A DNA stretch of 64,000 bases, taken from assembly GCF_030813715.1 (NCBI RefSeq), contig NZ_JAUSUZ010000001.1:5332001-5396000 (forward strand), written 5' to 3'. The DNA is from Catenuloplanes indicus (lineage in GTDB: Bacteria > Actinomycetota > Actinomycetes > Mycobacteriales > Micromonosporaceae). Below the pieces are notes generated by a model, which did not search any database, was not told where the DNA came from, and saw only the letters and a list, made by a program, of their open reading frames with translations. The translations under genes were made by a program, and so were the position numbers. Numbering within the stretch: the stretch's first letter is position 1; every line of letters begins with the position of its first letter. Below are positions 42,608-50,499 of the stretch, one piece after another.

Positions 42608-43441
42608 GTGACGCTTCCGCAGCAGCCCGGGCCGCACGCCCGGCCCCCGATCACCGCACACCCGGCCGCCGTACGCGCCGGCAGCACCGCGCAGGAGTTC
42701 CTCGCCGGGATCCGGATGCTGCTGCGCGGCCTCGGGCTCTACGTCAGCAACCCGCGTCTGATGGCGTTCGGCCTGATCCCCGCGTTCATCTCCGGCCTGC
42801 TCTACCTCGCCGCGTTCGGCACGCTGTTCTACTTCGTCTCGGACATCTCGGAGTGGCTGACGCCGTTCGCCGACACCTGGGACCAGGGCTTCCAGGAGAT
42901 CATCCGGCTCGCCGTGGCCGCGGCGGTGCTGGGCCTGTTCGTGTTGGTCGGCATGCTCACGTTCACCGCGATCACCCTGCTGATCGGCGACCCGTTCTAC
43001 GAGAAGATCTCCGAGGCCGTCGAGAACCGCTACGGCGGCGTCCCCGACGAGGTCGACCTGCCCTGGCACCGGACCATGCGGCTGAGCCTGACCGACTCGA
43101 TCCGCCTGATCGGCCTGACCGTCCTCTGCGGCATCCCGCTGTTCCTGCTCGGCTTCATCCCGCTGATCGGCCAGACCGTCGTCCCCGTGATCGCCGCGCT
43201 GGTCGGCGGATGGTTCCTGGCGATAGAACTGACCGGCTTCCCGTTCTACCGCCGCGGCCTCCGCCTCGCCGACCGCCGCCGCGTCCTCCGCGCCCACCGC
43301 CCCGCCGCACTCGGCTTCGGCGTCGGCGTCTTCATCTGCTTCCTCATCCCGCTCGGCGCCATCCTGGTCACCCCGGCCGCCGTCGCCGGCGCCGCGCTCC
43401 TCTCCCGCCGCTCTCTCGGCTTCCCCATCGATCACCACTGA
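42608..43441 (+). CDS. EI24/CysZ-like membrane protein
   Basis: About 277 residues with four to six hydrophobic segments. EFLAGIRMLLRGLGLYVSNPRLMAFGLIPAFISGLLYLAAF opens the EI24 domain, and DPFYEKISEAVENRYGG and ELTGFPFYRRGLRLADRRRVLRAHRPAALGFGVGVFICFLIPLGA are diagnostic of the EI24/CysZ group. Some members import sulfate; there is no cys gene next to it to support that here. The start is leaderless. Confidence 0.85.
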   Translation: MTLPQQPGPHARPPITAHPAAVRAGSTAQEFLAGIRMLLRGLGLYVSNPRLMAFGLIPAFISGLLYLAAFGTLFYFVSDISEWLTPFADTWDQGFQEIIRLAVAAAVLGLFVLVGMLTFTAITLLIGDPFYEKISEAVENRYGGVPDEVDLPWHRTMRLSLTDSIRLIGLTVLCGIPLFLLGFIPLIGQTVVPVIAALVGGWFLAIELTGFPFYRRGLRLADRRRVLRAHRPAALGFGVGVFICFLIPLGAILVTPAAVAGAALLSRRSLGFPIDHH

Positions 43442-43478
43442 CCCAACTCGACAAAGGCCGATATTTCCGCTTCCGGTC

Positions 43479-43619
43479 GTGACCCTGAACGGTGCCGGCG
43501 CCGCGTTTGCGTCCATCGATGACGCGATCAAGAAGGTGCACGCTCTCGCGGACACCGACACCGACAACCGCCAGCCAACCTCGCCCCTCGGCTTCTCCGG
43601 CCACCCGGAGATCACTTAG
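43479..43619 (+). pseudogene. Possible small ORF or gene remnant (46 aa)
   Basis: GTG 43479 opens 46 codons with ordinary protein composition (AAFASIDDAIKKVHALADTD near the start) ending TAG. No Shine-Dalgarno is seen, but GCCGATAT lies at 43457-43464. Base composition is lower in GC than the neighbours. It may be a small gene or the relic of a larger one; unrecognised. Confidence 0.25.
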
Positions 43620-44111
43620 AGGTGCGCTTCCTGGCCTTGCCGCCGGCCGCGTCATCGCGACAGGCCGCTCGAAGAGAAGGCGGGAGGCGAGGAAGGCAGA
43701 GGAAGCGGCACAAGCCCGCCGGACGCTCGCGGCCGAATCTGAGATGACCACCAGTCCGCCAGGCGGCCCGCCCGGAACTTCACGATAAAGACGAGATCCA
43801 CAATCCTGCGGGGCGGTCGTTGCCGTGGACGTCGATCCGCGGTCTGGTCCGGACTCTCTTACGCAACATCGGCCACGCCAGCTTCGGGTCCTCGCTCGGA
43901 AGCGGGCCTCGGCCCCGGCTCGGGCTGGCCCCGGCTCGGCCTGGCCCCGGCTCGGCCTGGTCGGCGAGGACCCGGCCCGGATCGCGGCTGACCTGGTGCG
44001 ACAGAGGACGGCGGCGCACATTTGAGCCAGGTAAGCAGAGCCAAGGTGGCGGGGAAGCTGGGCGCGGCTGGGGATTGAGTGCGGCCGGGGCCGGCGGGGG
44101 TCGGGAGTGGG

Positions 44112-44225
44112 CTGGGACCGGCTCCGTCGCGGAGGCCGGAGCGGAGCTGCCGGCGGAGTCGGAGGCCTCCGCGCGGTTTGCCCGCGGGAGCGTGCCCGAC
44201 GTGGGCACGCCGGGAGCGGGAAGGT
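44112..44225 (-). repeat. Dispersed intergenic element, full copy A6 (inverted)
   Basis: On the minus strand: TTCCCGCTCCCGGCGTG, then ACGCTCCCGCGGGCAAACCG, GCGGAGGCCTCCGACTCCGC and CTCCGCTCCGGCC, paralleling the copy at 11335 over more than 100 bp. Confidence 0.75.
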
Positions 44226-44283
44226 CGGTTCGGGGCGGTCGGGTGGGCGCCGGGTGGGGTGGAGGCCCGGCGCCCGGGGTGGG

Positions 44284-45663
<1,380 letters not shown>

Positions 45664-45702
45664 GTCGCCATTATCACTCCCGGATCATGGCGGCGGGTGC
45701 GG

Positions 45703-46464
45703 TCAGCCGATGCGCAGGCCGTCCAGCAGAGAACGCTCTCCGGTGATCTCCAGAGTGTCGAACGGAATCCGGCCGTGCAGCGCGAGCAGAAGATCGCTGG
45801 CGGAACCGGCGGCGAGCACGCGCGCCCGGTGATCGTCGGAGTCCAGGATGGTGTCCGTGTCCAGCAGTGCCAGGCCCTCGCCGCGCAGCCGGACGAACCA
45901 CTCGTGCTGGAGGTCGGACGCGACCAGGTGGATCATGCCGAACCGATCCCGCGGGCCGGTGCCACGCCCGGCCGGCAGCAGCGTGTCGAGCAACTCGGCC
46001 AGCCCGTCCGCGGCCAGCTTCGCCTCGATCGGCTCGGACAGCCCGATCGTCATCTGCGCGTCCCACCGGTGCAGCGTGGTCAGGTGCGCGGCGCGGCGCA
46101 GCCAGAACGCGGCCTTCTTCGGCGCGGGCATCGGATTCCACGCGGGCAGGTCCTCCTCCACGCCCTCCAGCGTGGCCAGGGCCGCCGCATACCGCTCGTC
46201 CCACCAGGTCAGCGGGTCGGCACCGGTCGGCGTGCCGGCCGGCTGCCGGGTCTCCTCGGGCGCGGTGGTCACGCCGCGGGTGACGTGCGTGGTGACCCAC
46301 TCGTAGAAGCCGCCGAGGTGGCCGATCAGGTCCGTCACGGTCCACTCCGGACGCGTGGGAACGGGCGCGCCCGGCGTCTGTTCGGCGAGGGCCGCGCGGA
46401 ACGCGGGACCCTCGGCGCGCAGTGCGCCGATCCAGAAGTCTTTCGTGGCATGCAGCTTCGTCAT
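45703..46464 (-). CDS. Maleylpyruvate isomerase family mycothiol-dependent protein
   Basis: A 253-residue protein of the MDMPI/DinB-like family. RPEWTVTDLIGHLGGFYEWVTTHV carries the first metal-binding His, and LRRAAHLTTLHRWDAQMTIG the distal His pair, as in mycothiol-dependent maleylpyruvate isomerase. The C-terminal domain lacks obvious catalytic markers. It starts at ATG 46464 with GGAGGA upstream. Implies mycothiol, in line with an actinobacterial host. Confidence 0.85.
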   Translation of the reverse strand: MTKLHATKDFWIGALRAEGPAFRAALAEQTPGAPVPTRPEWTVTDLIGHLGGFYEWVTTHVTRGVTTAPEETRQPAGTPTGADPLTWWDERYAAALATLEGVEEDLPAWNPMPAPKKAAFWLRRAAHLTTLHRWDAQMTIGLSEPIEAKLAADGLAELLDTLLPAGRGTGPRDRFGMIHLVASDLQHEWFVRLRGEGLALLDTDTILDSDDHRARVLAAGSASDLLLALHGRIPFDTLEITGERSLLDGLRIG

Positions 46465-46504
46465 GACCGTTCCTCCCACGCGGCCGCCCAGTCCGCTCGC
46501 CCCC

Positions 46505-46514
46505 AGCCTAGGGT
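46505..46514. promoter_or_regulatory. Divergent -10 boxes sharing a TA (MDMPI gene / murB)
   Basis: Minus TAGGCT (46505-46510) and plus TAGGGT (46509-46514) overlap by TA at 46509-46510. The plus box is 7 nt from the murB GTG; the minus one gives a leader of about 35 nt with GGAGGA. Confidence 0.5.
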
Positions 46515-46521
46515 TAAGGGC

Positions 46522-47607
46522 GTGCACGACGTTAGCGCTGATTCGCCCACCGTCGCAGGGTCGACAGTCCCCAGTTCGCTCGCTCCGCACACCACGTTGC
46601 GGTTGGGCGGACCGGCCAGACGGCTGGTTTCCGCCGAAAATGCGGATGAACTGGTCGATTTGACGAGGACCGCGGGCCGAACGGGTGACCCGCTGTTGTT
46701 GCTGGCCGGTGGCAGCAACGTGGTGATCGGGGACGACGGATTCACCGGCACCGCGATTTTGGTCCGCAGCCGGGGCGTGGAGGTGATCAGCCGCCGCCCG
46801 GACCAGCTGATCGTCCGGGTCCAGGCCGGGCACCCGTGGGACGGGTTCGTGGCCGAGACGGTCGCGGCCGGCTGGGCCGGTGTCGAGTGCCTCTCCGGCA
46901 TCCCCGGCTCGACCGGCGCCACCCCGATCCAGAACGTCGGGGCGTACGGGCAGGACGTGGCGGAGACGATCTCGTCGGTCACGGTCTACGACCGGTCCGA
47001 GGGCGTCGTCCGCGACATGCCGGCCGCCGACTGCGGCTTCGGCTACCGCGCGAGCATCTTCAAGCACAACGATCGGTACGTGGTGCTTTCCGTCGACTTC
47101 CGGCTGCGCCCCGCCGCGGAGTCCGGCCCGGTGCGCTACGCCGAGCTGGCCCGCACGCTCGGCGTGTCCCAGGGTGACCGGGTGCCGCTGACCGCCGCGC
47201 GCGAGACCGTGCTGTCGCTGCGCGCCGGCAAGGGCATGGTGCTCGACGCGGAGGACCGGGACACCTGGTCCGTCGGGTCGTTCTTCACCAACCCGGTGCT
47301 GGACGCCGCGGCCTGGGCGAAACTGCGCGAGGTCTCCGCCACCGAGCCGCCCGGCTGGCCCGGCGAGGGCGGCCGGGTGAAGGTCAGCGCGGCCTGGCTG
47401 ATCGACCGGGCCGGGTTCGGCAAGGGCTACCCGGGCGGTGACGTGCCGGTCAGCATCTCCACCAAGCACACGCTGGCGCTGACCAACCGCGGCTCCGGCA
47501 GCGCCGCGCAGCTGCTCGGCCTGGCGCGGGAGATCCGCGACGGCGTGCGCGACCGCTTCGGCGTGGTGCTGCACCCGGAGCCGGTGCTGGTCGGCTGCAC
47601 CCTCTGA
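46522..47607 (+). CDS. murB: UDP-N-acetylmuramate dehydrogenase
   Basis: About 361 residues. Reduces UDP-GlcNAc-enolpyruvate to UDP-MurNAc in peptidoglycan synthesis. The FAD-binding domain includes LLLAGGSNVVIGDDGFTGTAI, GWAGVECLSGIPGSTGATPIQNVGAYGQ and CGFGYRASIFKH. The C-terminal substrate domain has GSFFTNPVL (catalytic Ser), AAWLIDRAGFGKGYPGG, KHTLALTNRGSGSA and the final HPEPVLVG Glu. Stand-alone rather than in the dcw cluster, as is usual in these actinomycetes. The GTG follows TAGGGT. Confidence 0.96.
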   Translation: MHDVSADSPTVAGSTVPSSLAPHTTLRLGGPARRLVSAENADELVDLTRTAGRTGDPLLLLAGGSNVVIGDDGFTGTAILVRSRGVEVISRRPDQLIVRVQAGHPWDGFVAETVAAGWAGVECLSGIPGSTGATPIQNVGAYGQDVAETISSVTVYDRSEGVVRDMPAADCGFGYRASIFKHNDRYVVLSVDFRLRPAAESGPVRYAELARTLGVSQGDRVPLTAARETVLSLRAGKGMVLDAEDRDTWSVGSFFTNPVLDAAAWAKLREVSATEPPGWPGEGGRVKVSAAWLIDRAGFGKGYPGGDVPVSISTKHTLALTNRGSGSAAQLLGLAREIRDGVRDRFGVVLHPEPVLVGCTL

Positions 47608-47615
47608 CCGAAACA

Positions 47616-47657
47616 GATCAAGGGATCGGCGTCCCGGAGGATGCCGATCCCTTGATC
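47616..47657. terminator. Terminator between murB and CAP-domain gene
   Basis: A perfect 15-bp stem GATCAAGGGATCGGC / GCCGATCCCTTGATC with a 12-nt loop. Confidence 0.88.
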
Positions 47658-47682
47658 AACGGGGGGTGAGGGAGGTGTGTGG

Positions 47683-48159
47683 TCAGCCGCCGAATTCCTG
47701 GGTCCAGTAGATGGTGCCCTTGGTGTCGCGGGCGACGCCGACGCCGATCTTGATGGCTTTGCAGTTGAGGATGTTCTTGCGGTGGCCGGGGCTGTTCATC
47801 CAGCCGGTCATGACGCCGGTGGTGTCGCCGTAGCCCCAGGCGATGTTCTCGCCGACGGCGGGGGCGTAGCCGGCGGCTTTGACGCGGGCGGTGAAGGTGG
47901 AGCCGTTGCGGCCGGTGTGGGAGAAGTAGCCGTGCTTGGCCTGGTCGGAGGAGTGGCCGCGGGCGGCTTTGGTCAGGGCGGGGGAGATGATCAGCTTCTT
48001 GCAGCCGGCCTTGGCGCGTGCGGTGTTGGTGGCGGTGACGACCTGGGCCTCCAGCGTGGTGGCCGGCGTGACGGCGGCGGTCGCGGTGGTGGCGGTGCCA
48101 CCGATGGCGAGGGCGGCGGTGACGGCGGTCAGGGCGGCGGAACGGACCAGCTTGCGCAA
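47683..48159 (-). CDS. Secreted CAP-domain (SCP/PR-1-like) protein
   Basis: About 158 residues. Start TTG 48159 is inferred because it opens a good signal peptide (RKLVRSAALTAVTAALAIGG, cut near ATA) and AAAGG lies 8 nt upstream. The upstream ATG 48324 would add an unlikely 55-residue tail. The CAP domain shows NTARAKAGCKKL, ALTKAARGHSSDQAKHGYFSHTGRNGSTFTARV, GENIAWGYGDTTGVMTGWMNSPGHRKNIL and a final WTQEFGG. Function is unknown; cell-surface. Confidence 0.85.
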   Translation of the reverse strand: MRKLVRSAALTAVTAALAIGGTATTATAAVTPATTLEAQVVTATNTARAKAGCKKLIISPALTKAARGHSSDQAKHGYFSHTGRNGSTFTARVKAAGYAPAVGENIAWGYGDTTGVMTGWMNSPGHRKNILNCKAIKIGVGVARDTKGTIYWTQEFGG

Positions 48160-48305
48160 GGAGTCGGCCTTTCGGTCGGCGTTGCTTACGCCGGTCAAGT
48201 TCGGCCGGGTGTGCCACGCCTTGATAGATCGACCTGGTGCTATGCGGTGAGCGCTCGGTTCCCGGCCGGGTGCGGTAATCCACCACCGTTCGGCAACCCG
48301 ACCGC

Positions 48306-48332
48306 TCAGGAACCACTCCCGCACGCCGATAC
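48306..48332 (+). promoter_or_regulatory. FliA/WhiG-type promoter ahead of the GGDEF-like gene
   Basis: TCA (48306-48308), exactly 16 nt, then GCCGATAC (48325-48332). This matches the sigma-28-type -10 box GCCGATAA at 7 of 8 positions. The start codon is 61 nt downstream. Confidence 0.6.
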
Positions 48333-48392
48333 GGCGGGTATGAGGCGGTCCGGGCCGGTGGCCTGCGCCGTACGACAGGAGGTTTCGCCGTT

Positions 48393-48860
48393 ATGGACGC
48401 CCCGACCGGTGCCATCGACCGCAGCGCGTGGGAGGAGGAGCTGGAGCGTCGGGTCACCGCCGCGTACCGCGGCCGGTACCCGCTGGTGATCGTGCTGCTC
48501 GACCTGGACCACTTCGCGGCCTACCAGGCGGAGCACGGACGGGAGGCCGCCGAGCAGCTGCTCCTGGACTCCGGCGAGGCCTGGCGAGCCCATGTGCGCC
48601 CCGACGACCTGCTCGTCCGGTACGGCGAGGGGCAGTTCGGCGTGATACTCAGCCGGGTGCAGCTGCGCGCGGCGGAACGGATCATCGCGCGACTGCAGCA
48701 GGCCACCCCGGCCGCGCAGACGTTCTCCGCGGGCGTGGCGCTGTGGAACGGCTCCGAGGACTGGCAGTCACTCGTGGCGCGCGCGGTCGAGGCACTGGAG
48801 GCGGCGAAGGACGGCGGCCGCAACCGGTGCGTGGTGCACGGCACCTCCGCGCTGATCTGA
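48393..48860 (+). CDS. Stand-alone degenerate GGDEF-domain protein
   Basis: A 155-residue single GGDEF-like domain. LVIVLLDLDHFAAYQAEHGREAAEQLL matches the metal/GTP region, DDLLVRYGEGQFGVIL stands where RYGGDEFxxLL is expected, and FSAGVALWNGSEDWQSLVARAVEALEAAKDGGRNR follows the usual C-terminal part. GGDEF is GEGQF here, so cyclase activity is doubtful; a GTP- or c-di-GMP-binding role or a protein-interaction role is possible. AGGAGG lies 10 nt before the ATG. It stands at the border of the chemotaxis region. Confidence 0.82.
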   Translation: MDAPTGAIDRSAWEEELERRVTAAYRGRYPLVIVLLDLDHFAAYQAEHGREAAEQLLLDSGEAWRAHVRPDDLLVRYGEGQFGVILSRVQLRAAERIIARLQQATPAAQTFSAGVALWNGSEDWQSLVARAVEALEAAKDGGRNRCVVHGTSALI

Positions 48861-49550
48861 CTACCCGGCGGTCGGCAGCCGCACCGTGATCGCGGCGCCG
48901 GTCCGCGGGTCGAAGCCGATCGACACCGCCCCGCCGTGCCGGTGCGCGATCGCCCGGGCCAGCAACATCCAGAGCGCCAGGCTGCGGGTACGGCCGCCGC
49001 CGGGCACCGGCAGCGAGGTCGCCAGGAAGTACTCGTCGGTGAGCGTCTCGGCCTGCGTGCTGCGGATCGTGACGGTCCAGTGGTCGCCGAAGCAGGCGCC
49101 GTGGATCTCGCCGGTGCCGTCCAGCGCCCGCTCGGTCATCGCGCCGGTGACCGCGTAGAACAACTGGTGCAGCAGGTCCGCGTCGCCCGGGACGGGTGGA
49201 CCGGGCTTCACCGTGCCGCGCACCGCCGCGGTCGGCACCACCCGTTCGACCTCGCGGCCGGCACCGGTGACCACCGGGGCCAGGTCGACCGGCTCGGACT
49301 GCACCGGCAGGTCACCGGACTCCAGGCGGGAGAGCAGCATCAGGTCCTCGATCAGCACCAGCATGCGCTCGGTGTTTCGTTGCACGACGGAGAGCGCGGT
49401 GGGACGTTCCCCCTCGGGCAGGTCGACGCCGGACAGCATCTCCGTGAACGCGGCGATGGAGGTCAGCGGCGTCCGCAACTCGTGCGAGACGACGGCAAGG
49501 AACTGGGCCTTGAATGCATCCCGTGATTCGGGCTCCGGTGCGGTTTTCAC
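48861..49550 (-). CDS. Histidine-kinase-like protein with degenerate ATPase domain
   Basis: About 229 residues from GTG 49550 (AGGA 7 nt upstream). The HisKA part is intact: FLAVVSHELRTPLTSIAAFTEML, with the phospho-His in SHELR. In the ATPase region the N box Asn residues are replaced (LLHQLFYAVTGAM), no DxGxG is visible and the G2 position reads RSLALWMLLARAIAHRHGG. ATP binding is therefore doubtful. No sensor or TM domain, so it is cytosolic. Divergent from an OmpR-type regulator, a likely partner. Confidence 0.8.
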   Translation of the reverse strand: MKTAPEPESRDAFKAQFLAVVSHELRTPLTSIAAFTEMLSGVDLPEGERPTALSVVQRNTERMLVLIEDLMLLSRLESGDLPVQSEPVDLAPVVTGAGREVERVVPTAAVRGTVKPGPPVPGDADLLHQLFYAVTGAMTERALDGTGEIHGACFGDHWTVTIRSTQAETLTDEYFLATSLPVPGGGRTRSLALWMLLARAIAHRHGGAVSIGFDPRTGAAITVRLPTAG

Positions 49551-49739
49551 GAGCGGTCCTGTTTCGGATGCGGGCGCAAGCAGTGACTTCCCACGATAAA
49601 CTCTGACTGTTCGGTTTTTTGCTCCTAATATCACCTTATAGGCATCGTAACCGATTCATGCCATATGGGCGGCTCTGGACGATGCTTCAGGGGGTGGGCT
49701 AATGCAGGGACCCATGTGTGCCCGGGCGGGGGCGATCCG

Positions 49740-50438
49740 GTGAGCAAGCTTCTGGTCGTCGAGGACGATCCGGACATCGCGCTGGCTCTGCGGATGCTCT
49801 TCGGTCGCGCCGGGTATGACATCTCACACGCCTCCGACGGCCGTAGCGGACTGCGCGAGGCCTACACGGAGAAGCCCGATCTGGTCGTCCTGGACGTGGG
49901 ACTGCCGGAGATGGACGGCTGGCAGGTGCTGGAGCGGCTGCGGGACGTCTCGGACGTACCGGTGCTGGTCCTGACCGCGCACGGCCAGGAGGCGGAGAAG
50001 GTGCGCGGCCTGCGCGGCGGCGCCGACGACTACCTCACCAAGCCGTTCGCGAACGCGGAACTGCTGGCCCGTGTCGAGGCGCTGCTGCGCCGCTCGTCGT
50101 CCGGCCAGAACAGCTGGGCCAGCCAGGTCTACGACGACGGCGTCGTGCACCTGGACCCCACCCGGCGGCGCGTGTACGTCAAGGGGGAGGAGGTCCGGCT
50201 CACGCCGACCGAGTTCCGTCTGCTGAACGCGCTCGTCCGGCACGCCGGCGCGGTACTCAGCCCGAACCAGCTGCTGACCCAGGCGTGGGACGACCCGACC
50301 GGCATCGGCCAGGAGCGGGTGAAGTTCGCCGTGCTGCGCCTGCGCCGCAAGCTCGGCTGGTCCGACCCCGAAGAGTCACCCATCGAATCGGTACGAGGTT
50401 TCGGCTACCGGTACCGGAAGGCCAACCCCGATGCCTGA
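49740..50438 (+). CDS. Response regulator, OmpR/PhoB family
   Basis: About 232 residues. Receiver: KLLVVEDDPDIALAL, phospho-Asp in LVVLDVGLPEMDGW, VLVLTAHGQ, DDYLTKPF. The winged helix has VRLTPTEFRLLNALVRHAGAVLSPNQLLTQAWDD and ERVKFAVLRLRRKLG...IESVRGFGYRYRK. It starts at GTG 49740. The 189-base divergent region to the kinase gene is AT-richer than average. The cheA promoter begins only 5 nt after the stop. Confidence 0.92.
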   Translation: MSKLLVVEDDPDIALALRMLFGRAGYDISHASDGRSGLREAYTEKPDLVVLDVGLPEMDGWQVLERLRDVSDVPVLVLTAHGQEAEKVRGLRGGADDYLTKPFANAELLARVEALLRRSSSGQNSWASQVYDDGVVHLDPTRRRVYVKGEEVRLTPTEFRLLNALVRHAGAVLSPNQLLTQAWDDPTGIGQERVKFAVLRLRRKLGWSDPEESPIESVRGFGYRYRKANPDA

Positions 50439-50442
50439 TTCC

Positions 50443-50469
50443 TCAAGTACGTCCTTTTTCGGTCGATAG
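50443..50469 (+). promoter_or_regulatory. FliA/WhiG-type promoter of the cheA-cheW transcript
   Basis: TCA (50443-50445), exactly 16 nt, then GTCGATAG (50462-50469), 30 nt before the cheA GTG. Confidence 0.55.
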
Positions 50470-50499
50470 GGCTCCTGCACCGGAGCAGGAGGGAAGCCT

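Larger units (their letters stand above)
43442..44283. other. 842-base gap without a confident gene
   Basis: Holds one possible small ORF (43479-43619), three 16-bp tandem repeats (43912-43959, unit GCCCCGGCTCGGCCTG), a single arm related to the 62585-62694 inverted repeat (near 44029-44055, GTAAGCAGAGC) and a full inverted copy of the dispersed element (44112-44225). Parts near 43650-43760 could encode a basic/Glu-rich peptide, but no start or frame is convincing. Confidence 0.65.

Noticed and set aside
48160-48260. c-di-AMP or c-di-GMP riboswitch ahead of the CAP-domain gene
   Set aside because: The leader has small hairpins and GTAAGCAACGCC, but key conserved blocks of ydaO and GEMM aptamers are missing.
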